Shown here: in pieces, positions 35,934 through 47,350 of the stretch
How the letters are laid out: every line of letters begins with the position of its first letter
Numbering within the stretch: position 1 is the stretch's first letter
DNA from: Imbricaverruca yamaguchii
Taxonomy: Eukaryota; Arthropoda; Thecostraca; Neoverrucidae
Assembly (NCBI GenBank): GCA_034440575.1
Contig: JAOTOL010001604.1
Location: forward strand, 1,035,001 to 1,099,000
DNA length: 64,000 bases
Direction of reading: 5' to 3'
Position numbers and translations under genes: made by a program
Notes under the pieces: model-generated
What the model was told of the DNA's origin: nothing
The model's input: only the letters and a program-made list of their open reading frames with translations
The model's database searches: none

Positions 35934-38891
35934 CTACATCTGATGGGTAATAGGGCTATGCAGATCATAAGGTCGCCACTAGAACTACAATGTCTGGGTT
36001 CAGCATTTCGTTGCATTGCGCAAGTGTCCAAAAATCTAGGTTGAGCTTGGGTGCCAGAGTTGAAAATTATTATTTAGCACCAGTATGAGGGTGGAAATGG
36101 CAAATCAGAAAAGAGTTGAATGCAGGACTTCCGAGCAAGTGGTCGTTTCTAGTCAAGATCTAGTGTCCCCCTGGCTAGAGATCCCGAGTAGGTCGGGTCG
36201 GAACCCCCTCCCCTGGTTTGGTACCTTGCTAATGTTAATTTATATCTTTCAACATTCAATCTGATATGCACTGAAATGAAGGACCTAGACCCACCTGGTT
36301 TGGTAAGAAATCTCTAGTATTGAGTGTACCTTGAGCTAAATGGATGCCACAAAACTTTAAATGAACCACTTCCTGATTCTTGCATTACTGATACAATTCG
36401 AAGCTGGGAGTGGAAAATGATTCCAAGTGAAGTGCGATTCCCTGCCCAAGAAAAAACCATTTAAAAAACATTTACTTTTTTTTCATTTTTTTTTTTTAAG
36501 TGTTTTTCAAAAAAAAAAAAAAAAAAAAAAAAAAGGCGGCCTTTATATTTTTTTGGGGGGGGCGACAGGATTGGGAAATGCCCCGCGTGGTGAGAGTGTT
36601 GAACCCGGGACCTTTGGTACCCAGAGCTCAACACCTTAACCACTCGGCCATCCCCGTCCCATATATTGTCGCATAAATGGGAAACAAAAACCTGCTCGGC
36701 TGCCGCAATCAAAAGCACAGCAGCAAACTCTCACCATACAGCTATGCAGGGGCGAATTCAGGAAATCCGATTGGTGGCACTGGTTTGGAGGGACGCCACT
36801 GCATGCGAATTCCAAGGGGTGCAGTGTACTTTCTGGAGGGGCGCCATTTATTGTCAAGGGGATGGGAGCACGTACCGCGTCAAAAACCCTTTTCATGGGA
36901 GCACGTGCCGCTTGTCTTCTTCGACCCTCCCCCTCAGTTTGTGCAGACGTAAAGGGCTCTTTCCCGCATTGCAGCGAGAAACTGTAGAGACGACTCGCCT
37001 TGAGGTAGGTGCGCAGACGCTTTCTGGCGCGCTCGCCGAACTCCGGGAACTGACGACAACACGAGTCCAGTATGGCCTGGATGCGCTCCTTCGGCTGTTT
37101 GCTGATGGGCACCGTGCGATCCAGGCTCTCGTCGGCATACAGGCGGACAAACATCTGCGGCGGTGGGCTGGCATCGGCATACAGGACAAACATCTGCAGC
37201 GGTGGGCTCGTCGGCATACAGGACAAATATTTACAGCGGTGGGCTCGTCGGAATACAGGCGGACGAACATCTGCAGCGGTGGGCTCGTCGGCATACAGGC
37301 GGACAAACATCTGCGGCGGCGGAGTAAGCCGTCTGTCTTGCATCCAGTGCCGCAGCTTGCTCATCCTTTGATCATGGGCAGAGTGCATACGCAGCAAGCG
37401 AACATGATGCATGGTGATGGGTCCCCTGGTGGATTATCATCACTTATCCATGGGTAGCACTGGATGCATGAACTCCACACCACACAGCCTACGGTCGTGC
37501 ATGCATGCAATTGTTCTACCAGAAGAACAGCTGCAGACTTCACCTGAGTGCATGTCCCGTCTCCTGTCTTTTGCGCCAGCGCTGCCAAATGATCCACACA
37601 TCGTTCGGAAAAAATGCCTTCACAAGGCCTAACTGGTAGCCGGTGAGATCAACAGCCCGTCTTTCGCCACTAGACAAGAAACGCATGTGTTACAGGCAGT
37701 CACACGCTGGGTACTTGGCTTAACCGGTAGCCGGCGAGATCGGCAGACCGCCTCTCGCCTCACAAGAAACGAAATACCTCCTTTACCGGCACAGCCACAC
37801 GCTGGGACGCAGCACCTTCCGAGCATCAATTATCATATGGCGGATGCTGACGGGCGGATCAGACACGGCACTCGACGTCATCCTCGACCGCCCTAGCTTA
37901 TTGTGCCCTTCAGATGCCAGGCACGTCAGCCGTGAAGCCAGGCACTTACATTGAAGGCCTTGAGTCTCTCGGCGCTGGTGGCTGACTCGTCCCTGTTCTC
38001 CATGTCCTCGTCCTCGTCCAGCTCCTCCTCGTCGCACGGGTTGGCACTGAGTAGCGCCGGATTGGCCGGGAGTTCGGTCGGAGTAGCCCAGGGCGTGCTG
38101 GCAGCGGAAGGGGGCGTGGCCTGCGACGTGGCGGCGGCGCCTGGCAGTGAGCTTCCAGGTGCTGGCGGTAGGCGTGGCGTTTTGTTATTGAGTGCTTGCT
38201 GGGCATCGCACGCATTCGCTCGGGCACCCCGGGGCTCAAGCCAGGATGTCGATTTGCTAAGGCGATTGGGTGAGCACAGAGGTTAATTACAACAGAAAGT
38301 CAAGGTATTGGAAGATCTTGTTTGTGTCGCTCCGGACGGAATTTGCCGAGGGGGAAGCAGGAGGGAATGGGGTTGTGCTGTTTTTCGCTCCCAGTGAACT
38401 TTGTGTGTGCGCAATATAGTATTTACTTTGAAAGGCTACGACTTAGCTTTGGGTCAAGTGGCAATCCAAAAGGAGGCAAAATGACAGCAATGCTCTTAGT
38501 GGTGGGATAGCTTCAATAGATCCCATGTTAAATGTGCACAACACGGCGAGAAACTAACATCAAGGACGCTGCCTAAACAAGTGAATCAAATCTACATCAC
38601 GTCTAGCTGAAAGTGTGGCTCCAGCAGCTCATGCTAGTGTGAAGGAGCTTGCAGCAATGCAGGTAGGTAGGTAGAAAAAAGAAGACATTTCCTGTACTGG
38701 AAGATAACTGTAGCATTACCTGGGAGTGAAGCTTCAGGGACCGAAGGCGAGATAGAGAAAGACGGCAGCGAGACTGCAGCAGCAGACGGCGAAGCTTCAG
38801 CAGCCGATAACGAGGCTCCAGCAGGCGGAATCGTGGCTGCACCAGCCTTAGGCGAGTCGGACTGCAGAGGTAGCTGAGCATCCTCCCGCTT
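31643..38891 (-). CDS. NOL4: NOL4-like nuclear protein, C-terminal part (six exons)
   Basis: Exons on the - strand: 38891-38720, 38140-37950, 37154-36995, 34796-34648, 32444-32234 and 31800-31643. Phases as modelled agree at each junction (1, 0, 1, 0, 1), but the 36995/34796 pair has an alternative. Recognisable NOL4 blocks, in order: acidic [15 protein letters not shown] followed by [27 protein letters not shown] and [36 protein letters not shown]; and near the end [10 protein letters not shown] and [15 protein letters not shown]. Vertebrate NOL4/NOL4L show the same order. The modelled part is about 310 residues. The family is nuclear/nucleolar and of poorly known function. The usual N-terminal domain was not found to the right, so the gene either starts outside the window or is spread over 39-47 kb in exons I cannot see. 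Confidence 0.88.
32234..32444 (-). CDS. NOL4: NOL4-like exon 5 in window
   Basis: Acceptor TCTCGGACAG, strong donor CACAC|GTGAGT, phase 0 in and phase 1 out. It encodes a Pro/Ser-rich stretch, then [17 protein letters not shown]. Codon use is strongly biased to G/C-ending codons. The homology is weak, but the phases bridge exons 4 and 6 exactly. Confidence 0.65.
32445..33834 (-). other. NOL4 intron, no repeat or gene
   Basis: Single-copy-looking AT-rich intron sequence; no second gene, SINE or LINE recognised. Confidence 0.5.
33835..34050. repeat. ~20-bp degenerate repeat (TTCGTAAGGGCCC)
   Basis: About ten copies of a 20-22 bp unit, GTTCGTAAGGGCCC followed by TAGAC/AGAC, inside a NOL4 intron. 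Confidence 0.85.
34648..34796 (-). CDS. NOL4: NOL4-like exon 4 in window
   Basis: Encodes [20 protein letters not shown] followed by TQACRSERR, matching the NOL4 segment SRP-x-HLTSA-x-AE-x-IL-x-ACESE. It ends AAK|GTCGGT in phase 0. The acceptor GACGGCAG (phase 1) fits the GT donor of exon 3; an alternative acceptor ACACCAG at about 34818 (phase 0) would fit its GC donor. Confidence 0.8.
34839..34990. repeat. 85-bp tandem duplication
   Basis: About 64 bases starting GTCGACACGCCTGGAGGTCA recur at 34924 with near identity, a period of 85 bp. It lies about 20-45 bases upstream (in gene sense) of the 34648-34796 exon. Confidence 0.93.
35780..35930. repeat. (TA)n then (TG)n microsatellite
   Basis: TATA-rich run with a few A-rich breaks at 35780-35862, then about 27 TG units to 35930. 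Within a NOL4 intron. Confidence 0.95.
36538..36662 (-). mobile_element. tRNA-derived SINE, Ser/Leu-like head
   Basis: Reading the - strand from 36662: GGATGGCCGAGTGGTTAAGG (type II A box), then CCCGGGTTCAACACTC (B box), then CATTTCCCAATCC as in the + strand element at 54337. A 26-base A-run lies next to it at 36509-36534. Not a tRNA gene: no proper acceptor stem. Confidence 0.82.
36995..37154 (-). CDS. NOL4: NOL4-like exon 3 in window (conserved core)
   Basis: Encodes [20 protein letters not shown], then [20 protein letters not shown] and [13 protein letters not shown], the most conserved NOL4 block. The start given is the acceptor nearest the core (CCACCGCCGCAG). Equivalent acceptors exist upstream in a tandem array, and an in-frame start at 37310 would add 52 residues. 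The donor is GTCGTC (end 36995, phase 1) or a GC donor, GCGAGT (end 36999, phase 0). Confidence 0.9.
37150..37325 (-). repeat. NOL4: Tandem array of a splice acceptor plus exon start (NOL4)
   Basis: Five copies, ~37-40 bp each, of CCACCGCYGCAG|ATGTTTGTCCGC and following, that is, the last intron bases plus the first ~9 codons of exon 3. Exon-like starts are at about 37310, 37270, 37233, 37194 and 37154; the third copy has lost its AG (CTGTAA). From 37310 through 37154 the frame of exon 3 stays open (52 codons). Confidence 0.88.
37950..38140 (-). CDS. NOL4: NOL4-like exon 2 in window (acidic region)
   Basis: Acceptor CACTGCCAG, donor AAT|GTAAGT. It encodes a Pro/Ala/Thr-rich stretch, then [16 protein letters not shown] and SAERLKAFN, the acidic block and LKAFN motif that precede the conserved domain in NOL4. 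Confidence 0.88.
38720..38891 (-). CDS. NOL4: NOL4-like exon 1 in window (linker)
   Basis: Acceptor CTTACATTGCAG, donor GTAATG, phase 0 in and phase 1 out. It encodes [17 protein letters not shown] and then a Ser/Ala/Pro-rich low-complexity linker. No domain of its own; assigned because its phase and position fit the next exon. Confidence 0.65.
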
Positions 38892-40302
38892 CTGCAATGT
38901 AAGTGAGATTGTGATGTGAAATATGAAAGCGCCAGCGAACTCACTGAGGTCTTCATACAGCCTCGGTTGTGAAAGATGATATTCACCGGTGGTTCCAAGT
39001 TACGACCTATGGATACGACATAATTTGTAGAACCTGACGCCGGCAGGCGTTCTCAGACAACGGACAGCCGTTGTAGTCGCTTCCATGTGGGCGGTCACGG
39101 TTCGTGGGTTCGATCAGTCGTGTGATACACGGAGGAGCTGTCTGGTACACTGTTCGCTGGCCGCTGGTATCTAACATAATTAGATGGTACGTTGTCCGGT
39201 GTGAAATTCGCCCCGGTTAGAGGAAATGTCCAACGCGGTTCTAATTTGCGAAATTTACAGGTGAAATGGTGTTGATGACGAGAACAAAAATCAGCAAGAT
39301 TGTACTTAGTTTCGGAGTCGGCACCATCATAAAGGGAATGATGCGAGGAAATAAGTCGAATGGAGATTTTGCAAGGCTACTGAGCTAGCACATCGAGTTA
39401 AGAAAAGTCCGTCCGTCACAAAGAGACGAGACCGGGACTTTCAGGTCCAGCTATCCTTACCATGCGGAGCTGATCAGTGACACAGACTAAAGCTGCATGA
39501 CAAGCTCTTTCTCGACCGAGCTGGGTCACGACTGCACAGCAAATACACTTTCAGGCTGATGCTGCAGCAATTAATACCGTTTGTGAGCCCGGTTACTAGA
39601 AAGCATTGTTGTGCATGCAGCATACAGGCGTATAGCATCTCTTCCTGACCCATTAAAGGGTCGGAAGTGACTGGCGAATATTTAACTGGTTTTCTTGCCC
39701 GTGGATTAACACTTACTAGAACATGTGACAAGGACATTATCCGGGAGCTCTTACACACTCCAGATCAGATTGCATTGTTTTTCAGAACATGCTTTTTTAG
39801 TAGTATTACCTGACTACTGACGGTCAAGTGCATCAAACTGCGTCATGATAAGATCTGCTTCGAGGCGACACCGTGGTACATATATCGCTTCCTTCGAACA
39901 GATCAACGTATTTCTCACAGTATAGAAATTACATTGCTAATGCTCTCCTGGCCATGTGCATTCTGTACCTTTCGGCGGTGTGAATTGTCATCCAACTCTT
40001 CTATCTTGTCCGCCCCGAAAGGAGCACTATCTGAAATGATTCAAAAGTATGGATTAAGAATGCGAGCGGACATAATCCTGAAGACATGTCAAGTTAATCT
40101 GACAACTAAAACGACTGTGATGCATCGACGAGTGCAATCAAGAACCCACACAAAAGAAACGTTTACGTATTTCAGGAAGGTCCTAGGGCTGCCTATTTGT
40201 ATTCATTAACACGATTCAGTTAATAAAGTAGACATGCGCTCATGGGCATCTATCTATGTATCTATCAATCTATGAAACTATATGTGCATATATACATGTA
40301 TT

Positions 40303-40381
<79 letters not shown>

Positions 40382-42575
40382 ATAAACTTCATAGTCAATA
40401 AAACGGTATGCATGATAAGATCTCCCATTGGGACTATATTGTTTGAGATAAACGTTTCGATACATTGAGTGACATCTTCAGGAACAGAAAAACAGCAAAA
40501 CAAAGGCGATACAAGACTATAAAATTGCTTATCATTCATGCAGTGACTTGAAAACACGGACGCGAGACGAAGCACGATCGGTTTCATTTCCCAATCCCTC
40601 CCGCCAGCTAAAGCATGTTGCACGATTTTTAAAACGATTTTTGTCTTCAGTATTATATCGTTTCAGTTGTTCCCTGTGCGAAGCATCGCACGTGGGGTTA
40701 ACCTTGCGTCGTCTATACCTACTGCAGGGTACAACAACATTTAGGTAGATCAGATCGCACTTAGTATGTCATCTGCAACTCCGACCCATCACCACTCAGA
40801 GAGCACTCATCTTCGTGTGATGCACGATTCTCCATTAGCGACTTTTCAATCCTGCTCCGTTCTAATTCGAACCTCGACCTCCGTATTATGGAGTCCCTGT
40901 ACACACATAAACAGTGTCCAGGCTAAATACTATGGCGTCATGTTTTCCATTCAAAAATCGAACAATGGGTTTTAGCTGGCGGGAGGGATTGAGAAATGAA
41001 ACTGATCGTACTTCGTTTTGCATCCGTATGTATAGTACCGTATATTATATGTATTATATATATTTTTTCTATTATATTTATATATATATATATATATATA
41101 TATACAGAGCTTCCAATTTGTACATAGAGATCCTTCAGTCGACGACAGACGTTATGATAATGGTGTCATTGTAATAGCGCCTATTACGAGATATATGAAG
41201 TAGACCTATAAATAAGCGAATAGGTGGCAGGTCTTCTCCGAATATATGCCTGGTTCCTAACTTAATTACTGCTGACGCACCAGCCAAGCCGGTCAGACAG
41301 AGCTTGAAAAGGCCGTCACAATATATCCAATTGCCTGAGGAAGTGATGAGGTAGGCATGTTTTGACGTCAAATGCTTTGCATAGTTTGCAACCTTTACCG
41401 TTCAGGCTGATACACGTACAGCACGCACAACACCTGCCACATAGACATGGGCCGCCGAGACCAGACAATCGAAATGTAGCTGGCAAACGACAACCTCTGC
41501 AATACCAAAGGATTAGTAGCTACACATTGATCAGGCGAAACTGCATGACGTCAGGTAGCTCGATTACGTCAGCTCATTATTCCCTGCGCCACCGTGACCT
41601 TCAGGAGGACAGGCTATTGCAACCAAGCAGAATAGAAACGACAGTGCGCCCAGCAGCTGCTATAAGCCGGCGGTCGTCGCATCCTCCGAACTAGGGTCAG
41701 AAGCAGAGCAAGTTAGGTGACCTCAAGAAGGTGACCTCGAGAACCCGAATTGAACAAAGCTGGAGTTCAGTCGTGTCCGCCGCTCATTTTTGCGCTTCTC
41801 CATTTCCTCCCCCACCCTTTGCCTATCTTGCTCCCTGTTTCTCTGCCTCTCAGCTCACATTTCCCCGTCTATCCAATCTAGGTTTTTCTTGGCCCTCCTT
41901 CCTCGTTTCAATTCCATGTACCTGCCTGTGAATCGGTCATGATCTAGACCACCACGACACTTAGAATAGGCGCTGTGGGCATTCTGGTGATGTACACGCA
42001 TCTTAACTTAGAACTTACCATCATGTTGGCAGTCCACCTGGTCAAAGACGTTACTTCCTCTGTCCCGTTGTTTTTCCTGCAACATATATGCACTCTTGTA
42101 TTGGCATCAATATACCCGACAGTTGGATAATCACATGCGGAACCTTCCCGACATGGGTGGATGTAGGTAACAAGAGTTCGCGTGCTCCACGGGCAGAGGA
42201 AGAAGATGGCGGTAATCTACAGATAATTCTACTAAGCAGGATAAGGAGAGTAGGTGGGAAAAAAATAAAGGTACGTGTCACACCTGGATTATTTGTAGGG
42301 ATCGTGCGAGAGGGAGCATTTGGTTCTAGTTGTGTTCCGTCTCAAGTGGTCATGTCACTTTGGAAAATCCAAATAAATCCATGACACCCTAAAGGAGGCA
42401 TCTCTTGGACTGGTGAAAGAAAGTAAGCGATTAGCGGGAGAGAGTGATTGAGTTAGAAGCAAGTATGAAACAGCTGGAAACACAGCTGCAAGCCTCCTTT
42501 GGGAGCGATGGAAAATGAGAAATTATATATATATAAATATATATGTATGTATGTGTGCGTGTGCATATACATGTA

Positions 42576-42633
<58 letters not shown>

Positions 42634-42716
42634 CATATAAATATATATCGTCCAATACTGACCACTAATGTCGAAGTGCTAGACACTAGGCGTCCAACAA
42701 AAGAAAGTGTACTTAC
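38892..42716. other. Gene-poor region with TA microsatellites
   Basis: No gene recognised on either strand. TA microsatellites lie at 40301-40378 and 41078-41104, and a TA/TATG run at 42528-42645. If the NOL4 N-terminal exons are in the window they would be here, but none is identifiable by eye. Confidence 0.5.
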
Positions 42717-42891
42717 CAATACGATTCTTTCAATTATGGTTGACAAAGATTGCTTTCGGTTTCGCTGAACAAGTTGCTTATGTAGACCCTCCATGACGAC
42801 AGTCAGCTTACAGAGTTTCTTCGCCAAGCTGATATTTTCGTTCAGATGTTCGTCAGTTCTGCCAACGGTGGAGATATGCTTACAAGTAGAT
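42717..42891 (-). CDS. Possible unassigned exon (coiled-coil-like)
   Basis: Open frame with strong donor TATTG|GTAAGT and a plausible acceptor TTTCTCACGAG. It encodes about 58 residues including NENISLAKKLCKLTVVMEG and IIERIVL, with a heptad-like Leu/Ile pattern. It ends in phase 0, which would be compatible with the first NOL4 exon seen here, but I do not recognise the sequence. Could equally be chance. Confidence 0.22.
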
Positions 42892-43515
42892 CTCGTGAGA
42901 AACGATGACATTAAATGTTGGGCGCATGCATTGATGTTATAGAATCCACATATTCTTCACCAGTTGAAAGCATGTGGGATATCTACATGTTATAATATTT
43001 ACCTCACAAAATCTAAGACAGCACTGTGACCACGCACGTCGGGAATATGTGTCGCTCGTGCTGAAAGGGTATTTCAACAATGTAAGCTCACGTGACACGC
43101 GATTTGTGAATAAATATATTTGGCACGGAAAATGCAGGTGTCAACCTCGTGCGAATAACTCAGTATGTAACTACACTGTCTGCGAAACGGCATGTTCGTC
43201 GTCTACTACAAACTGGGTACTTGGGTAAATGAGTGGACAGTGAACAGGTGCGGTCATCCACTTTTTCAGCTTCTAATGCTAATGGTTAATTATGTAGTGG
43301 TGGGAGCAAAGATGAACATAAAGGCTGCTTTAGCTCGCAGTCATTGCGGATCCGTGTCACCATCATTAACACATGAATGCATTAAAGATGCACTTTGCTG
43401 GCTTCCTTTCTCGTTAAAGCACAAAATGACAGATTTAGGCATAATTGAATTCAGATGAGGAAACAGGCATAGTCTGAGAAAATCGGGAAGTGAGTCTGTA
43501 GCACGATGTTATCCA

Positions 43516-43815
43516 CTCCGTTAGCTTAGTTGGTTGACAATGACCTTTCGGCTGATAGGCTGCCCGAACTAGCAAAACATCATTCGGGTTACTGCACATA
43601 CTTTTAGTTAGTCTCCGATAGATGATGATGATGAATTGGAGTTTAGGGGGGCGTCGACTACCAGGGTCATAGTCTCCGATAGATAAGCCTAGCTGGCAAC
43701 TGGTCCACTATTGTTGGGCTCGTAGAAGCGCAGGACGACCATGTCGACACGTTAACTTCTCGAGCAAAATTCTGCCGTTTAATTGTAGCTTCGAGATCGG
43801 GCAGTTTGGTGAAAT
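43516..43815 (+). mobile_element. Degenerate SINE-like element
   Basis: Begins with an A-box-like TTAGCTTAGTTGG. Near 43766 it carries AAATTCTGCCGTTTAATTG, matching AAATTCTGCCGTTAACTGG of the SINE at 63541. Between them lies the short motif discussed at 43641-43670. The B box is poor. Confidence 0.55.
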
Positions 43816-44819
43816 TATATGTAATGGGCTTCATAGCGTAGCTACTGATCCAAAGCCACCTCGGCAAACATCCATGATTTGGATGAAGCGTAAACAGGTC
43901 ATTCTGACCCCCTCGCATATAAGCATGGGCGTAGCCAATTTTGGCGGGATCGCCCCATAGAGGAATTGAGGTTTTTGTGTGTCGAAAGCCCCCGGGGTTC
44001 TCATCTGTCCCCAACGAGCAGATGGGAAGGTTATTCCTATCAATTATTGGTGCCTCGGTTTTAGGCCACTCTGATTACCTTATGCGGTGTGCATAGCCAG
44101 GATTTCCTCCACGGGGAGACACATTTTCTGAGAAAGCCAAAAATTAAGTCCACAAAGGGAAATACAACATAAATTATCTGACCCAGCCCTCTTCAGCTTA
44201 AGAGTTGGGGCTATGCAGGTGGCTGGCACCCAGCATTCACTACCCTATGTGGCCCAAATTAGCCTTTCCGACCTTTGCAGGTCGCCGCTTGCTAGCTTAC
44301 GAAAGTCCCATAGATCTGACAGAGGCACCGTTTAAGCTAACGGTCGACCTTCTTGCCCTGAGAGGCACTATTTTGGTTCTCTGCTCAGACCCAAATGGGT
44401 TCAAGGGGCCCTTTCTACCTCTATTTTGATCCTGGGAGAGGTTCCTGATCTGTGTGACCTTTAGCGGGCTGAAGGGGCGGTGCAAGAACTGAGGGTTCTC
44501 TTTGAGGGTCCCTGAACTTTCAGTGGAAATGTAGTTTTCCGCAGTGAATGCACCTTGGTCACGCTGCACCGCAGCATCTGCCTTCTCCAACGACTGGAAT
44601 TCCCTTTGATTGCCATGAATTCGCCAGGAGGGCTCCTTTGGTCGGCGACCCACCGGAGAGTCAAGGGCTGTTTTCAGAGAGCCGCGGTCCTTCCGTTTCA
44701 AAGGTGGAGCACCAGGTAGCCCTCGTCCCTTTTGTCAATCGGTGTTCCTTTTGAGCACCAAGGGCCCTCTTAGGAAAATAATGGCACCATCCCCTGGTAG
44801 GTACCGTCCTTCAAACCAG
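43816..44819. other. Intergenic, no gene seen
   Basis: Open frames on both strands near 44205-44750 overlap each other and show no domain. Confidence 0.45.
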
Positions 44820-45045
44820 AATCTCCTCTTGTGGTTTGGGGAAGGGAGAGGGGAGAGAGATGCGGGGGGGTAGGGATGCGTGGAGAGATGCGGTACGGGC
44901 GTAGGAACGGAGATGTAGGAGAGGGGTGCAACATAGGTGTGGAAAGAAGAATGTGGGGGAGGGGTGTGGCATAGGCGTAGAAACAGGGATATGGAGATGT
45001 GTGCTGCATAGGCATAAAAACCGAATGGGAGTGTGGTCGTGGAGA
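44820..45045. repeat. ~46-bp degenerate repeat, G-rich
   Basis: About five diverged copies of a unit with GGAGAGGGGTGCAACATAGG and GTGTAGAAAC-like ends. Pro/His/Ser frames on the - strand are by-products. Confidence 0.8.
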
Positions 45046-46841
45046 TCCCATCCCAATATTTCCGGAAGCTTGGCGTCAGTCATAAGGGCGTGAACTCATA
45101 TTTTGTAAATTCTTCCCATATTTTGTAAGTTCCAATGCCCATGGCGTGGGGGCACTGGCCACTTCCTGTACACTTAGCACAAGCCGAATGTTCGTTGACT
45201 GTAAGAAGCGACCTCAACACACATTTGTCCTGCCCCGCCACCTTACGGAGGCTCCTACGCCTGTGCCTTGCAGGTAGGTCCTGATATTACGGAGAAATGT
45301 GACGACCCCCTGGAACCCCCTGGTGGACCTACACCTGACAGCTAAGCTGTCGCTTAGTTCTTAAACAATTCAACAGGTAAGCTACAAACAACATACATAT
45401 TTGCATTCGTAAGAATTAGAACTTAGCGTGGTCTATAACAATAACTCAGCTTCACGAGCCACGGGGTACCTAAAGAAGGCTGCCTTAGCTAAGGTTCCCA
45501 CGCGTGACCGGGGGCCGGCTGCTTAGCCGACCTTCCCTCATGAAATATTTTCTTCGAAAAAATGCATGCACTTAAAACAAAATACTGTGGCAAAACTACA
45601 CAAAAGTTTCATTCAAAAACCAGTTATAATTCTGAGTGTCGTAATTACGACCTGAAGCGGTGAAGAACAGAAGTTCTTGATGTTTCGAACGCACGGCAGT
45701 CGTGCCAGGCTGGGTCGAGTCCCTCAGGTGTCCAGTATGCGACGGCTAGGTCCGCCAGGCCAGGACTTCGCTCTCAATCGTAACAATGCAATTACGAAGT
45801 ACAAAATATCAGGGAGGAACTCAAATGGTGTAGCTCAGCACAAAGGGCATACGATTTTCCACACCATTCGATTGGTTTCTTTTCACGCATTGTTCAAGCC
45901 CTGGTATTCAGTTGTATTGTTCTAGATCAGTGGTTTCGACTTTCAAAGGAGACTTCGAAGTCGCCATACTAAAAAAATTGAAGCGCATCCCATGCCAATA
46001 TTTTGCAGCCAACCTGACAACAAATCGTGGTGCCTACTCCCCAATCGGGCCTCACCCACCCAGCCCAGACAATATTGCTTCCACGGTTGGAAAGTAGGAC
46101 TTCCAATACCCTGATGCAGACTCAACGTTCTCAAGCGAACCTGATTTGCCACATCAGATGTTTTTCACGTCCGCGCCCTTGCCCTAAGTGATCTTTAATG
46201 GTCGCCTGTTCACAATAAAGCTCTGCCCTTATAACTGCACCGATCAGGACAGTGTCGTCGACATAATTGCAGAGCAGGCCAACAGTATTAACGCAAGGCC
46301 AAAGACATTCCAAAGTAACTTCCTTTGTGCGAAATGGCAGTGCCAATTATCCTTTACAAAGGTGGGGGCTGACGATCTACAACTGCAACAAGATTAGAGC
46401 TTGCTACGCCCGTACCGGTCTGCGTCGTCACTTGTTCTCAAATTCAGCCAACAAGCAGATGAGTACATTGTATTTCTCACCGTGTGGTTACATTTTCAAG
46501 GCACAAACTGTAAGCCGCATGAGTATTATGTAAAGTTCTGAAAGACCCTTATATGAGCGAGTGCTATACAGACGCCAGCCTGGAGAGGCAGACGACGACA
46601 GAGTAGCCGAGTACACCGCGCGGCACGACGACCCGACGACAACGCTGGATAACCAGGAAGGGAAGGGCAACACAAGCCCGCGAGCGCAGACTCGGATACA
46701 CAAGCCGTAGCGTCCAGCTCCGGGGACTGCTCAAGTGCCTGCGTCCGGAGCTGCAGGAACCCGACCGGCAGAGGCTCAGGGTTCAGGCTTCGCGCAAACT
46801 AGGCAGCCTGTCGCGGCCGCCCCCGGCCTGGCGGCCGAGAC
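45046..46841. other. Intergenic / 3' flank of the cathepsin gene
   Basis: No gene recognised. The right part is GC-rich. The 3' UTR of the - strand cathepsin should run into it, but no convincing poly(A) signal was picked. Confidence 0.45.
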
Positions 46842-46918
46842 GCCCCGCGTCTCCTCCGGGACGCACTGCGTCTCTTCCGGGACGCACTGCGTCTCCTCCG
46901 GGACGCACTGCGTCCCCG
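46842..46918. repeat. 21-bp repeat (GGGACGCACTGCGTCTCCTC)
   Basis: Three to four near-perfect 21-bp units, each containing the inverted repeat GACGCA-CTGCGTC, located 250-320 bases past the cathepsin stop codon in its 3' flank. Confidence 0.9.
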
Positions 46919-47165
46919 AGAGATGCGCCAGCCGTCTTCCTGGACTGCTGACGCAGCGTCCGCCGCCGCGCAGCGACGGAGACGATCCGGCTCCAACGTG
47001 AGAGGCCGTCCGATCGGCCATCGACGCGCACGCCCCACACCTGTGGCGAGAGCTGGCCGAGACGATCCGGTCCTCCTGTTAGGTGGCTCGGGCACGCTCC
47101 GGCCGCCGCGTTCACCAGCCGGTTGCGCGCCGAGCGTCACGTCGCGTCCCGTCACGCCGCCCCGG

Positions 47166-47350
47166 CTACATGGTCGGGTAGGTGGCGGCCGTGGCGACGC
47201 CGCAGTTGTTCTTCTTCATCGACATGAGCACGTAGCCGGCGTTGCCCCAGTAGGTGGACCACGAGTTCTTCACCAGCCAGTAGCGCTCGCCGTCGAGCAC
47301 GCCGAAGCCGACGGCCAGCACGGCGTGGTCCAGACTGTCGGCGTCGTGAC
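47166..47350 (-). CDS. Cathepsin last exon (catalytic His and Asn)
   Basis: Acceptor GGTCGCCTCAG in phase 1, stop TAG at 47166-47168. It encodes [19 protein letters not shown] then [18 protein letters not shown] and ATYPTM. The [10 protein letters not shown] string and the ending are typical of the 26-29-p subfamily rather than of ordinary cathepsin L. Confidence 0.97.

Noticed and set aside
36666..37457. 263-codon + frame opposite NOL4
   Set aside because: Antisense shadow of the NOL4 exon array; its apparent repeats are the reverse of the splice-site repeat, and it runs across a SINE edge.
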